This document shows, one piece after another, positions 27,111-39,263 of a stretch of 64,000 nt of DNA. The notes below the pieces were generated by a model. It searched no databases and was not told where the DNA came from. It saw only the letters and a program-made list of their open reading frames with translations. Position 1 is the stretch's first letter, and each line of letters begins with the position of its first letter. The position numbers and the translations under genes were made by a program. This DNA is from Candidatus Latescibacterota bacterium (GTDB taxonomy: Bacteria; Krumholzibacteriota; Krumholzibacteriia; WVZY01), in NCBI GenBank assembly GCA_011772205.1, contig WVZY01000029.1, positions 1-64,000 on the forward strand. The letters are read 5' to 3'.

Positions 27111-28679
27111 CTATTGGGATCGAAGCGTCCAGGCTTTGTACGGGTAAACGATCACAACTCCGACCATCGCTCCCACCGCAATCCCACCCCAGAAGATTAG
27201 AGATCTCGGATCAAGGGAGAACCACCAGTGCTCCCAAAGTGGAACCAGCACACTGAGCACTCCGGCTAGGATGAGGATCATCGAGATCAATCCAGCAAGC
27301 AGTGACTGGCGAAAAGCGATTCGGTCCCCGCGGCGCGATCGCGCGGTTGTAAGCAGGGCGCGGATGACGAACCACCCAGCAAGGAATGGAATCAGGGGGT
27401 CCAACGGGTCGGCTTTCACACGGGGCTGGAAGACGGCCAAGCATGCGGACACGAAGACCAGTCCCGCCACATTCCCGGTCACGCTGAACATCGATGGTTC
27501 AAGAGCGCCCCGCCACTTCGAGACCGGCCTCCCGGACTGCGGGTACGAGAGGCGGTAGCCCAGCAGCCCGATGGGGCCTAGGAGTGCGGTCACGAACGAC
27601 CAGGCCCATGTCGTGCCCCGACGTTTCGCTGCCCCTCGAGCGAGACTCCAGCCAAGAACGATCAACGATGCCGCGATCAGAACGAGCCACGCCAGCGACG
27701 CACGTCTCGCGCGTGTGGAGCTACCCGCGTCGAGGTATCCGGTCATGAGATCGAAGAACTGCGCTTCGTAGTCCGCCAGTTTGACTCCCATGCGACTCTC
27801 GAAGGCGGTCGTGAAGTCTGCCCCATCTGCAATATCCGTAAAGACTCGGACAACGTCCTGCAGTGATTTCCCGTAACCGTCTGGGTCCAACAGATACTCA
27901 ACGGCCAATTGGTACGTCGGGTAGTGGTACTCAGAACAGGCCTTCCAAGTCTCTTCCTTGGTCCAATCGCCGACCTGATCATCCGACTTGAATGAGATGG
28001 GACTGAGTCGCCCATACTTATCGGTCAGATAGTCCAGGTAGCCAAAATCCCGGATTGTACGTGCCGTGACTCCACCCGTTACGGCTTAGGCAAGTCCTTC
28101 GGAAAACCACACATGTACCCGGATCGCCACGGGAAAGTTCGCCACATCCCTGCCCTTCAGCAGTGCTTCCACCACGTGAACCATCTCGTGTTTGGCGGTC
28201 GCCCGATAGAAGTCCAGGTCGCGGCTGCGTTCTTCGTGATCCAGCGACCAGATGATGAAACCGCAGTAGTACGCCCGCGCGCCCCAGTTTTGCTCGTCCC
28301 GGTTCTTGTAGGCGTAAATGTGGATCTTGTCCTGGCCGGGAGGAAAACGAAGCATCTCATCTCCGACGATCCCAAACTCGGAGACCAACTCAGTCAGAAG
28401 CTCCTCGCCGATCTCAGCGACGGCTTGTCTCGCTTCCTGACTCGCTTCATCGCTATAAACCACGAAATTCTGGCTCTCATACGGGTGGCCATCGTGGGGC
28501 CACTGTTCGCGTGTGTACCACGAACCACTGTCAACCATCTGGGCTGATGCGGGCGATTGGGATGGATCTTGGGCGGAGCCGGTGGTGAGGACGGCGACTC
28601 CGACGAGATAAGTCAACGTGAAGAATATTCTTGCTCTGTGTCTGCGGCGACCGGGGGAGCGATCCACCTTACTCTCCAT
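27111..28679 (-). pseudogene. Membrane metallopeptidase-like protein (peptidase MA type) with nonsense codon
   Basis: One frame from 28679 to 27111 (about 522 codons) is broken only by TAA at 28086-28084. A signal peptide is followed by a domain with KHEMVHVVEALL (the HExxH zinc motif is HEMVH) and WFSEGLA, where the third zinc ligand E lies. The stop comes right after; the next codons (AVTGGVTARTIRDFGYLDYL) continue the family, so GAA to TAA is likely. Four to five TM helices fill the C-terminus. As written the zinc domain could be made alone, but the membrane part would need a new start. Confidence 0.75.
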
Positions 28680-29156
28680 GGCTGTACCGAGGTCGGTTTT
28701 CGAGTGAGCTGAGAAACATACAACAACGTACGAACGATTCCAAAATTGGTTGCGCGTATATGGTTAGCGGTTGACGATGGTTTTCTTATTGGGCGCCGCC
28801 ACGAAAGCCACGGATGTTCGAAGAATGTTGCATCCGGGGTAGCCAGTTCTATCCCCGGACTTGAGCAATTAGGCAGGTTCTAATCTCGTACACTCTGGGG
28901 ACCGACGAGTTTCCGTAGTCCCATCCGTTTCGCCTTTCATTTTCTTTTCAGGCTCGAAGATGGGTACGAAATTCTTCCGGTGCGGGAACTACTCGGGTAG
29001 GATGTCAAGACAACGATGGTTTGCACGCACGTACTTTGCCGAGGCCCGGCCGCCGAGACGTGTGATTCACGGGCGGGGCCTTTTAACTTTGAAGGCACAG
29101 GCGGATTGTCGCTATCCTGGCAGTCGTGTCAGTTTGCGGGAGAAAGGTGGAACGCA
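28680..29156. other. Gene-less stretch with a degenerate family A boundary
   Basis: No gene is recognisable. GCAGGTTCTAATCTCGTACA then CTCTGGGGACCGACGA at 28873-28908 matches the end of family A (GCGGTTCTAACGTCGTTACA, TTGGGGACGCCA) with errors, so it is a probable decayed boundary between the peptidase and the next module. Confidence 0.45.
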
Positions 29157-29606
29157 ATGGAACCAACGCTCGTTACATGGTTGCTCGTCGCATTCGGTGT
29201 GATCACTCTGACGCCGCTCACCGTTATCTATGGGATCTTTCTGCGGGACCCAAATGCCCCAAAGTCGAAAGATCTGATGATTGGCGAGGGTAAGGACTGG
29301 AGGGACAAGACACATTTTCGTCTCAATCTGGGTTTCGCCTGGACCGATTTCTTGTTCTTCGTTCCGCTGTTCGTTTCCGGAAGCGTCGGTGCGCTTCTTG
29401 GTCAACCCTGGGGGTACGTTCTCTTCGGGGCAGCAGGCGCGGGAATGCTCTACATCAACATCATCCTGTGGTTCGTCGAGAAGGAGCATGTCTATCCCGC
29501 GCTCGGACCGCTCCGCTATTTCACGTACTTCTGGGGATTCTTCGTATACTGGGGAGCGCTAGCCCTGGCTTACTCGGCTCTACGCGTCGGTGGGATCGAG
29601 TTCTGA
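29157..29606 (+). CDS. Small four-TM membrane protein
   Basis: A 149-residue integral membrane protein with helices around LLVAFGVITLTPLTVIYGI, FAWTDFLFFVPLFVSG, YVLFGAAGAGMLYINIIL and YFTYFWGFFVYWGALALAY. I use ATG 29157 (AAAGGTGGAACGCA before it). The family is not recognised. It is the only gene of its module, directly followed by boundary repeats B and C. Confidence 0.6.
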   Translation: MEPTLVTWLLVAFGVITLTPLTVIYGIFLRDPNAPKSKDLMIGEGKDWRDKTHFRLNLGFAWTDFLFFVPLFVSGSVGALLGQPWGYVLFGAAGAGMLYINIILWFVEKEHVYPALGPLRYFTYFWGFFVYWGALALAYSALRVGGIEF

Positions 29607-29666
29607 TATGCGATGAGGACCACCGCTGAGCGGGGATCCCTCGGCACTCTGATTTCGCACGCCATT

Positions 29667-29762
29667 TCACGCCACCGCCCGCTCGAACCGACGTATCGTC
29701 TCGACTTGGTACTCGTCAAGGAATAACAAGAAAGTTGTCACTTTGTCCCGTTGGGGACGCCA
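29667..29762 (+). repeat. Boundary repeat, family B
   Basis: It ends CTTTGTCCCGTTGGGGACGCCA. The minus strand is one open frame: WRPQRDKVTTFLLFLDEYQ then VETIRRFERAVA and TGA. It is more diverged than the other copies, with most changes at third codon positions. Confidence 0.85.
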
Positions 29763-29851
29763 TTCTTTTCTGACTACGATCACGCCACCTGGAGCTGTAA
29801 CTTCTTTGCTGACAGCAAAAAAGTTCTAAGATAATCCCCTACGGTACGCCA
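29763..29851 (+). repeat. Boundary repeat, family C, gene-less 89-bp unit
   Basis: Bounded by GGGGACGCCA on the left and GGTACGCCA on the right. The minus strand reads TFLLSAKKLQLQVA and TGA. Paired with 34228-34299. Confidence 0.7.
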
Positions 29852-29910
29852 CGCCTTTTTAACCTATTACATAACAACAAAATAAACGACTCCGGACTTG
29901 CTGAAGTGTT

Positions 29911-29938
29911 TGGTTTCGAGTCTTACTCCGGGGAGAGC
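29911..29938 (+). repeat. tRNA T-arm-like fragment
   Basis: TGGTTTCGAGTCTTACTCCG then GGGAGAGC lies 60 bases right of the boundary at 29851. It sits in the same place as the fragment at 23972. No tRNA body is present. Confidence 0.35.
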
Positions 29939-29951
29939 ATGAAAATTGCCA

Positions 29952-29994
29952 TTGACGTGCGCTCCTATATGATACATGATTCCTAAATAGGAAT
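29952..29994 (+). promoter_or_regulatory. fur/katG promoter with palindromic operator
   Basis: TTGACG (29952-29957), 17 bases, CATGAT (29975-29980). The palindrome ATTCCTAAATAGGAAT (29979-29994; 7-2-7) overlaps the -10, where a Fur/PerR-type regulator would block its own transcription. AAGGAG precedes the GTG start. Confidence 0.7.
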
Positions 29995-30015
29995 ATATTC
30001 TTAGCAAGGAGAACT

Positions 30016-32719
<2,704 letters not shown>

Positions 32720-32757
32720 TTCCTGTGGATGGCTGTTGCCCCAGGAGCGGAGCTCTT

Positions 32758-32792
32758 AAAGGGCCAGGCTAATCAGCCTGGCCCTTCTTTTC
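32758..32792 (+). terminator. Strong terminator after katG
   Basis: The 12-pair stem AAGGGCCAGGCT/AGCCTGGCCCTT with loop AATC, followed by CTTTTCT. Confidence 0.92.
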
Positions 32793-32845
32793 TCGCCGGG
32801 CGTCTCGGCTTCGCGGTGGCGCCTTGCGCATTTAGCCCACTCATC

Positions 32846-32941
32846 TCAAGCCACTAGCCGCTCAAGCTGTTTTATTCTCTGAGCTTGGCACTCGTCTATC
32901 AAACACAAAGAAGTTGGCACTTTGTCCCGTTGGGGACGCCA
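32846..32941 (+). repeat. Boundary repeat, family B
   Basis: It ends CTTTGTCCCGTTGGGGACGCCA. The minus strand, from an ATG in the adjoining family A unit (MFDRKLKWRPQRDKV), reads on through ECQAQRIKQLERLVA to TGA, a complete 44-codon ORF. Confidence 0.85.
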
Positions 32942-33062
32942 TTTCAATTTCCGGTCAAACATGGTTAACTTATCGGCGAGGCGCTCTTTTTGGGCTTCAT
33001 GCCGCAAAAAATGCCTCGGCGAAGGCCTTTGCGGTTCTAACGTCGCTACATTGGGGACGCCA
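32932..33062 (+). repeat. Boundary repeat, family A, gene-less ~120-bp unit
   Basis: A unit with exact GGGGACGCCA at both ends and no gene. It is nearly identical to 10454-10575 and 14665-14795. The minus strand reads RTAKAFAEAFFAA and TGA. Right of it GACTTTTTTAACTCATTG opens the next module. Confidence 0.85.
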
Positions 33063-33137
33063 CGACTTTTTTAACTCATTGATATACAATGTGATACACG
33101 GCCAGAAGGATACAAATTCGTCTGGCTGAAAGGGTTG

Positions 33138-34115
33138 CTATCGGTCCTGATCAGGGAGGCGAATGATGCCTAGCTGCTGCAGCGGGACTAGCATGTTCTT
33201 ACTCCACCACTTTTCCACCATCCTCCCGTCAGCAAAACGATGAATGATCATTAAGGACTCCATTGTCACCCCGCCCATGTCAACGGTACAACGCTCTACG
33301 ACCTTGTCCCCTTCGGCAATCAGATCATCAACAGTGACGGCGAGAGGACCGTCTAGCTCTGACTCGACCCATTGCTTGTAACTTTCGTAATCGGCAACCG
33401 CGGGCCAGATGGGATCGTGATTGACGAATTCGGGGGCTATCAGCTCGAGTATTGCGTCCACGTTCCCTTGCTTCCATCCCTCCACCTCCTCGTGGAGGAC
33501 GAGGTTCCTATTGGTCGCTGGATCACCAGGGTCGCCGGTTACTTCTGACGACGGGCTCCATTGGTAATCCTGAGTTTTCCGGTTCAGCGCGGGCAGGGGT
33601 GCAGCGGGCATCGGAAGTATAACTCCGAGCTGTTGCATTAGACCGAGCATGTCATAGCTCCACCAGGCTTCATCTATCTCGCCATGGACCAAACGATGGA
33701 TATTCATCCCCGTCACAGTCACATGCACCGATGTAGGCGGGACGCCCCAAAAATTGCCTTTGTGTGTGCCGGTAAGTGTCCAGCGGCTCGCAACTTTGTC
33801 CCCTTCAGTGATCATGTCGTGAATTTCAACATGGAAGTCCGGGAACGCAGTGCGACTTTCAACGACCCATACTTTGTAGCTTTCGATATCGGTGACCTTG
33901 GGGCGGTTGGGATCGTGGTTGACGAAGTTGGTGGCGAAGATCTCCTCTGCGATGGTCAAATTTCCCGTATTCCACACTTGAAACCAGCGCTTGACGAGGT
34001 TCTCGTTCTTTGTAGTGGTGTCAATTTTCTTAGGACAAGCACTTATCGCCAGAAAGGACAAGCCCATGAATAATAGAAACAAATTTTTCTTAGCGGAATG
34101 CTTTCCGTTGTGCAT
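33138..34115 (-). CDS. Lipoprotein with two SnoaL/ester cyclase-like domains
   Basis: About 325 residues. Lipobox FLAISAC is followed by two SnoaL-like (NTF2 fold) repeats: first VKRWFQVWNTGNLTIAEEIF to GNFWGVPPTSVHVTVTGM, second HEEVEGWKQGNVDAILELIA to MESLMIIHRFADGRMVEKWW. Each has the ANFVNHDP/PEFVNHDP-type block of polyketide cyclase relatives. A dimer-like NTF2 pair in one chain anchored to a membrane suggests small-molecule binding. Start taken as ATG 34115; earlier in-frame Mets lie in non-hydrophobic leader sequence. Single gene of its module. Confidence 0.8.
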   Translation of the reverse strand: MHNGKHSAKKNLFLLFMGLSFLAISACPKKIDTTTKNENLVKRWFQVWNTGNLTIAEEIFATNFVNHDPNRPKVTDIESYKVWVVESRTAFPDFHVEIHDMITEGDKVASRWTLTGTHKGNFWGVPPTSVHVTVTGMNIHRLVHGEIDEAWWSYDMLGLMQQLGVILPMPAAPLPALNRKTQDYQWSPSSEVTGDPGDPATNRNLVLHEEVEGWKQGNVDAILELIAPEFVNHDPIWPAVADYESYKQWVESELDGPLAVTVDDLIAEGDKVVERCTVDMGGVTMESLMIIHRFADGRMVEKWWSKNMLVPLQQLGIIRLPDQDR

Positions 34116-34214
34116 TGCTCGCATATCTGGATCCACCGGTACTCCCAATTATTTTGTCCGCATTGCTATTCCTACACATAGCGGAACTCCTCTCAATAAG
34201 TCAATGACAAGGTT

Positions 34215-34299
34215 TTCCCGACATCGATTACGCCACTTCGAGCTGTAACTCCTTTGCTGACAACAAAAAAGTTCCAAAATGATTCCCTGCGGTACGCCA
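34215..34299 (+). repeat. Boundary repeat, family C
   Basis: It ends CCCTGCGGTACGCCA. The minus strand reads WRTAGNHFGTFLLSAKELQL then EVA and TAA; the copy at 29763-29851 reads WRTVGDYLRTFLLSAKKLQL then QVA and TGA. Confidence 0.75.
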
Positions 34300-34452
34300 T
34301 TTCTTTCGCCCGTTGGAAGCTAAGCGGTTTACTTGACATACCAAATGATTAGACCATCAGACCGTGAGATTTCAGTCGTCTACCGCCGATTCATTAGGAT
34401 ACTATTAGCAAAAGAGTTGGAATCCAGCTCACAGACCACCCGGAGTGCGAAC

Positions 34453-36714
34453 TTGATCGGTAAAATAGTTTCTCATTACAGAATCCTCGCCAGGATCGGC
34501 CATGGCGGGATGGGCGTTGTGTACAAGGCCCATGACGAGAAACTCGGCCGGATGGTGGCGCTCAAATTCCTGCCGCACCACCTGAGCCAGACGGACGAGC
34601 AGCGCAAGAGATTCGTGCGTGAGGCGCGGGCGGCATCTGCCCTCGACCATCCCAGCATCTGCACGATCTTTGACATCGACGAAACCGACGATGGACAGAC
34701 GTTCATCGCCATGGGTTTGTGCGAAGGTGAGCCGCTCGAAGAGGTGATCTCGCGTGGTGCCGTGCCCATCGACAGGGCTGTGGAGATAGCGAAGCAAGTG
34801 GCACAGGGCCTGGCCAGCGCGCACGCTAAGGGCATCGTGCACCGCGATATCAAGCCGGCGAACATTATTGTGACCTGCGACGGCGGTGTGAAGATCGTCG
34901 ATTTCGGGCTCGCAAAGCTAATGGGACAAACCGCGATCACGCGGGAGGGGACAACGGTGGGAACGGTAGCCTACATGTCGCCCGAGCAGGTGCAAGGCGG
35001 CGACGTCGACCACCGCACCGATATCTGGGCCTTGGGCGCGGTGCTCTATGAGATGATTGTCGGCGTACGTCCGTTCGAGGCCGACCACGATGCGGCTGAG
35101 CTATATCGGATCCTGAACGAAGAGCCGGCACCGATTGTAACACTTCGCCAGGAAATCCCGGGGGCAATCGCTGCGGTCATCCACCGCGCACTAGCGAAAA
35201 ACATTGGGGATCGCTTTGATTCAATGGAAGAATTGGTATCCGCACTCGGTTCAGCTTGCTCGGACGTCGGAGCAACGCCGACTGCAGATCGATCCTTAAC
35301 TCTTACCCGCGCTCGCACCGCACTCGAGCGTTACGATTGGTCCGAGGCCTTCGCGGCGTTTGCCGACGCTGACTCGCAAGTCGAGCTGGCACCGGAGGAC
35401 CTGGAACGATGGGCTATTGCGGCCGAGTGGATGAGCCGCTTCGACGCTTGCGTCGGCGCCCACGAGCGTGCGCACGCTCAGTACGTCAAAGCTGGTCGGC
35501 CCGCCGATGCGGCCCGTGCAGCCGTCGAGCTAGCTAATATCAACTACATCTCTGGCGCTCGTTCGGTGTGCAACGGTTGGCTCAAGCGAGCCGAGAAGCT
35601 ACTCGAGGGAGTGCCCGAAGCGGTAGCTGAAGGCTATCTCGCCCGCCTGAAGGCAAAGATCGCCATTGAGGCGGACCATGACCTCGACACCGCATTGGAA
35701 CACACGATCAAAGCAATAGAAGTCGCGGAGAGATACCGTGATGCAGACCTGGGAGCGCTCGCCACACAGGATCAGGGGCGTGTGCTCGTGCTGAAAAACC
35801 GCGTGAAGGAAGGGATGGAACTTCTTGACGAAACCATGGCTACGGCGATCTCCGGGGAGTTGTCTCCGTTTGTAGTGGGTACTACGTTTTGCAATATGAT
35901 ATCGATGTGCGAGACGATTGCGGACTACCGGCGTGCGGGGGAATGGAGCGATCAAGCGACTCGGTGGTGCCGGCCCTATAGCGAGTCCCCGTTTCCGGGA
36001 ATCTGCAGCGTGCACCGTGCCGAGATCATGAGTGTGCGCGGCGATTGGGCCGCAGCGGAGGGCGAGGCCGAACGAGCGTCCAGGATATGCGAGGGACGAG
36101 TTACGTCCGTCGCGGCCGAGGCTTACTACTTGATGGGCGAGATCAAACTCCGCCGGGGCGAGTACCAGGGAGCAGAGACATCGTTCCAAGAAGCCCATCA
36201 ACGGGGCCGACACCCGATTCCGGGACTGGCGCTGCTACGGGCGGCACAGGGACGGCACGACGCGGCGAAATCGCTTATCGACCGCGCCTTGTCCACCAAA
36301 AGCCTAGACCTCGACCGAATCCGGCTCCTTCCTGCTGGTGTGGAGATCGCGCTCGCGGCAGGCGATGTCGTGACCGCTCGCGAACGCGCGGAGGAGTTCG
36401 AGTCGCTTGCGGCGGGATTCGGATCGACGGTATTCTCCGGGCACGCTAGTCATGCGACCGGTGCCGTTGCAATTGCCGAGGGCAAGGTGGAAGAGGCGCT
36501 GTCGTCACTTAGTACGGCTCGCCGAAACTGGCAGGCGGCGGATATGCCCTACGAAGAAGCGCGCACGCGCCTACTCCTGGCTACTGCGCATTGGAAAGTA
36601 GGTGAAGCCGACCTCGCCGAGCTCGAAGCACGCGCGGCCCGCGCTGCCTTCGAACGCCTAGGTGCCGCCAAAGACCTGGAGCGTGCCGATTCTCTTATCG
36701 CAGCGAACTCCTGA
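34453..36714 (+). CDS. Ser/Thr protein kinase with TPR-rich C-terminus
   Basis: About 753 residues. Kinase domain: glycine loop IGHGGMGVVYKA, catalytic Lys in VALKFL, HRDIKPANI catalytic loop, DFGLAKL, and APE-like SPEQVQGG. The rest (about residues 290-753) is a long run of TPR-like helix pairs (ALERYDWSEAFAAF, AEGYLARLKAKIAIEADHD, GEIKLRRGEYQGAETSF), as in bacterial Stk proteins that scaffold partners. No TM helix is evident. I prefer TTG 34453 (MIGKIVSHYRIL, GGAG seven bases before) because family members start there; the frame is open further up. Target unknown. Confidence 0.87.
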   Translation: MIGKIVSHYRILARIGHGGMGVVYKAHDEKLGRMVALKFLPHHLSQTDEQRKRFVREARAASALDHPSICTIFDIDETDDGQTFIAMGLCEGEPLEEVISRGAVPIDRAVEIAKQVAQGLASAHAKGIVHRDIKPANIIVTCDGGVKIVDFGLAKLMGQTAITREGTTVGTVAYMSPEQVQGGDVDHRTDIWALGAVLYEMIVGVRPFEADHDAAELYRILNEEPAPIVTLRQEIPGAIAAVIHRALAKNIGDRFDSMEELVSALGSACSDVGATPTADRSLTLTRARTALERYDWSEAFAAFADADSQVELAPEDLERWAIAAEWMSRFDACVGAHERAHAQYVKAGRPADAARAAVELANINYISGARSVCNGWLKRAEKLLEGVPEAVAEGYLARLKAKIAIEADHDLDTALEHTIKAIEVAERYRDADLGALATQDQGRVLVLKNRVKEGMELLDETMATAISGELSPFVVGTTFCNMISMCETIADYRRAGEWSDQATRWCRPYSESPFPGICSVHRAEIMSVRGDWAAAEGEAERASRICEGRVTSVAAEAYYLMGEIKLRRGEYQGAETSFQEAHQRGRHPIPGLALLRAAQGRHDAAKSLIDRALSTKSLDLDRIRLLPAGVEIALAAGDVVTARERAEEFESLAAGFGSTVFSGHASHATGAVAIAEGKVEEALSSLSTARRNWQAADMPYEEARTRLLLATAHWKVGEADLAELEARAARAAFERLGAAKDLERADSLIAANS

Positions 36715-37066
36715 CGCCGATTTGCTCGTGATGTGTATGAGTAATAAGCAAGCATCCTAAAGATTCCGAACCTCTGATTAGGGTCTCGGAGTAGCTTCGA
36801 ATGCCTCGGCCTGCGGGAAGACCCAACTGAGAATGCATACAGGTATGAACGGACCCTTTTGGGGATCGCCACGCGTTGCCAACTTGGGTCTTATACCGTT
36901 AAAAATGCCCGCGCGAAGGCTTCAGCGGTTCCAACGTCGCTACATCGGGGACGCCACTCTACTTTTGATTTCGCATCTGCATATCGCCACATCGTCTACG
37001 AGTTGGAACCAAAAGGCGAATAATCCCCACTTTCTCGTAAAGTGCTTTATGTCAAAAGGAATACTG
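36715..37066. other. Spacer holding a family A boundary
   Basis: 36861-36956 is bounded by GGGGATCGCCA and GGGGACGCCA with the family A body between them, about 25 bases shorter than the 120-bp units. The minus strand reads WRPRCSDVGTAEAFARAFLT and a stop soon after. Nothing else recognisable is present. Confidence 0.7.
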
Positions 37067-38059
37067 ATGAAAGCGATTGTATATGAAAGATACGGCCCAC
37101 CCGATGTTCTTCAGCTCAAAGAAGTAGAAAAACCTGTCCCCAAAGATAATGAAGTATTGGTTAAAATTCATGCGGCATCCATAAATTATATGGATTGGGG
37201 CTTTCTTCGAGGTGAGCCGCTGTTAGTCCGCCTCTGGTCCGGGCTTTTTGAGCCCAAAAATAGGATACTTGGAGCTGACATAGCAGGACAGATTGAAGCG
37301 GCTGGTGAAAATGTAAAGGAGTTTCAGACTGGTGATGAGGTATTCGGAGATATATCGGGTTGTGGACACGGCGGTTTTGCCGAATATGCGGCCGTTCCTG
37401 ATAATCTCCTGGTATTGAAATCCGCGGGTATTTCATTCGAAGAAGCAGCGGCTGTACCGGTAGCAGCAATCACCGCTTTGCAGGGAATTCGCAAAGGACA
37501 GATACAACCAGGGCAAAAGGTATTGATTAATGGAGCATCCGGTGGCGTTGGAACATACGCAGTCCAGATTGCCAAATCGTTCGGAACTGAAGTGACTGCT
37601 GTGTGCAGCACAACGAAATTGGATATGGCGCGATCGATTGGTGCAGACTTTTGTATTGACTACACGAAGGAGGATTTCACCCAAAGTGGGCAGTGTTATG
37701 ATCTTATTGTTGCTGCTAATGGGTATCATTCGATTTCAGATTATAAGCGAGCATTAACACCTGAGGGAACTCTCGTTGTCACCGGAGGTTCCATGGCTCA
37801 AGTTTTCCAGTCTATGTTTCTAGGACCATTGATTTCATCGATCGGGAGCAAAAAAGTAATGAACATGGGAGTGGCCAAACCAAATAAAGAGGATTTGACC
37901 TTCTTAAAGGAGCTTCTCGAATCAGGTAAAGTGAAACCTATTTTAGATAGGTGTTACACTTTAAATGAGGTACCTGATGCTCTCCGCTATTTTGGAGAAG
38001 GACACGCCCGAGGAAAAGTCGTCATAACTGTGCCGTCGCGGCGTCGTACGTTTTCATGA
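37067..38059 (+). CDS. NADPH:quinone oxidoreductase-like MDR protein
   Basis: 330 residues of the medium-chain dehydrogenase/reductase superfamily, quinone oxidoreductase branch: MKAIVYERYGPPDVLQLKEV start, NEVLVKIHAASINYMDW, and nucleotide loop NGASGGVGTYAVQIAKSFG. Zinc ligands of alcohol dehydrogenases are absent. ATG 37067 follows AAAAGGA. The family usually ends GKVVITV; here PSRRRTFS is added, which looks like readthrough into foreign sequence at a recombination joint. Codons are more AT-rich than in neighbours, suggesting recent acquisition. It reduces quinones or enones; the substrate is unknown. Confidence 0.88.
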   Translation: MKAIVYERYGPPDVLQLKEVEKPVPKDNEVLVKIHAASINYMDWGFLRGEPLLVRLWSGLFEPKNRILGADIAGQIEAAGENVKEFQTGDEVFGDISGCGHGGFAEYAAVPDNLLVLKSAGISFEEAAAVPVAAITALQGIRKGQIQPGQKVLINGASGGVGTYAVQIAKSFGTEVTAVCSTTKLDMARSIGADFCIDYTKEDFTQSGQCYDLIVAANGYHSISDYKRALTPEGTLVVTGGSMAQVFQSMFLGPLISSIGSKKVMNMGVAKPNKEDLTFLKELLESGKVKPILDRCYTLNEVPDALRYFGEGHARGKVVITVPSRRRTFS

Positions 38060-38193
38060 GCAAGGGGCGCGAAGTCGATTTCTTTGACAAGGCGAAGATC
38101 ACCGACGGCGAAGGCGACCTGGAATGGATACGAAAGGTGCACGCCACCCTTGTCTCCATCAAGGGAGACGCCCTCACGCAGAGGGTCGATTAA
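38056..38193 (+). pseudogene. 45-codon ORF, likely C-terminal relic of another gene
   Basis: ATG overlaps the oxidoreductase stop (ATGA). It encodes MSKGREVDFFDKAKITDGEG through LEWIRKVHATLVSIKGDALT to RVD. It looks coding and stays open upstream (AASYVF), so it is more likely the 3' end of a lost gene than a new small protein. The family is unknown. Confidence 0.35.
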
Positions 38194-38212
38194 CGTTACC
38201 TTGGGGGCGTCA
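38150..38212 (+). repeat. Last, weak boundary repeat of the array
   Basis: AGGGTCGATTAACGTTACC then TTGGGGGCGTCAA resembles the short family A form (GCGGTTCGATTAACG, TTGGGGACGCCA). CCTTCTGACCGATTGCTATA follows. I place the array end here. Confidence 0.45.
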
Positions 38213-38306
38213 ACCCTTCTGACCGATTGCTATACTATAGAATGCGAATCCTAGTGGGCGCATAGACTTGCCCCTTTATGTAAACCTACGGGAAGGGGGG
38301 ATCTGC

Positions 38307-39239
38307 ATGACTGTTGCCGGTAACATCTTGCAGGCTATTGGGAACACATCGCTGGTGCAGCTACGTAATGTTGTTCCGCCTGGTTATGCGAAGATTTTTG
38401 TGAAACTCGAGTGGGAAAACCCCACTGGAAGCATGAAAGATCGAGCGGCCCAGGCGATGATCTCGAAGGCTGAAGAAGATGGCCGATTGAAACCTGGGGA
38501 TACTATTGTCGAGTACACGGGAGGCAGCACAGGTATTTCGCTCGCATTGGTTTGTGTTGCCAAAGGCTACCGTCTTCATATCATCACATCCGATGCGTTC
38601 AGTCAGGACAAATTGAATCAGATGGCGGCTTTCGGCGCAGAACTCACGATGGTTCCAAGTGAGGGGGGCCTTACTACCAAGAAGTTGATTCTGGATATGA
38701 TCGAGGCCGCTAAAGAAGCCAGTAAAAGACCACACACCTATTGGACTGACCAACTCAATAATGCTGACAGTATTAAAGGCTACTATCCATTGGCAGAGGA
38801 AATATGGAAACAGACAAACGGAGGGATTGACGCGTTTGTCCATAGCGTCGGCACGGCCGCGTCATCGCGTGGAGTAGCGACTGTGTTGAAGCGCTACAAA
38901 CCCAAGCTCAAGATGATCGCCGTCGAACCAGGCGAATCCGCAGTTTTGTCGGGTGGCCAGGCTGGACCTCACAAGATTGAAGGGGTGGGAATTGGCTATA
39001 CGCCACCACTTTGGGAGCCGAGTCTTGTGGATGAGATAATCGCGGTTAATACGGATGACGCGAAAGCCATGGCCAGGCGTTTGGCTCGAGAAGAGGGACT
39101 GTTCGCCGGAACTTCCTCAGGAGCAAATGTCCTTGCGGCAATACGAATAGCAGAGCGATTAGGGCCAGACGCAAAGATCGTCACTTTGATGTGTGACTCT
39201 GGATTGAAATATCTCAGCACAGATGTCTACAGGAGATAG
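38307..39239 (+). CDS. Cysteine synthase-family PLP enzyme
   Basis: 310 residues of the CysK/CysM/cystathionine beta-synthase fold. GNTSLVQL start, PLP lysine in NPTGSMKDRAAQ, substrate loop EYTGGSTGISLA, phosphate-binding SVGTAASSRG, and C-terminal VTLMCDSGLKYLSTDVY. ATG 38307 follows a GGGGGGA stretch; the longer frame has no family similarity. It would form cysteine from O-acetylserine or a related beta-replacement; the exact donor cannot be told. Confidence 0.9.
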   Translation: MTVAGNILQAIGNTSLVQLRNVVPPGYAKIFVKLEWENPTGSMKDRAAQAMISKAEEDGRLKPGDTIVEYTGGSTGISLALVCVAKGYRLHIITSDAFSQDKLNQMAAFGAELTMVPSEGGLTTKKLILDMIEAAKEASKRPHTYWTDQLNNADSIKGYYPLAEEIWKQTNGGIDAFVHSVGTAASSRGVATVLKRYKPKLKMIAVEPGESAVLSGGQAGPHKIEGVGIGYTPPLWEPSLVDEIIAVNTDDAKAMARRLAREEGLFAGTSSGANVLAAIRIAERLGPDAKIVTLMCDSGLKYLSTDVYRR

Positions 39240-39263
39240 AGCGTTGGACCAGAACGAGAATCC

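Noticed and set aside
11771-29938. Additional tRNA genes at the T-arm-like hairpins
   Set aside because: No D arm, anticodon arm or pairing acceptor strand lies upstream of any of them.
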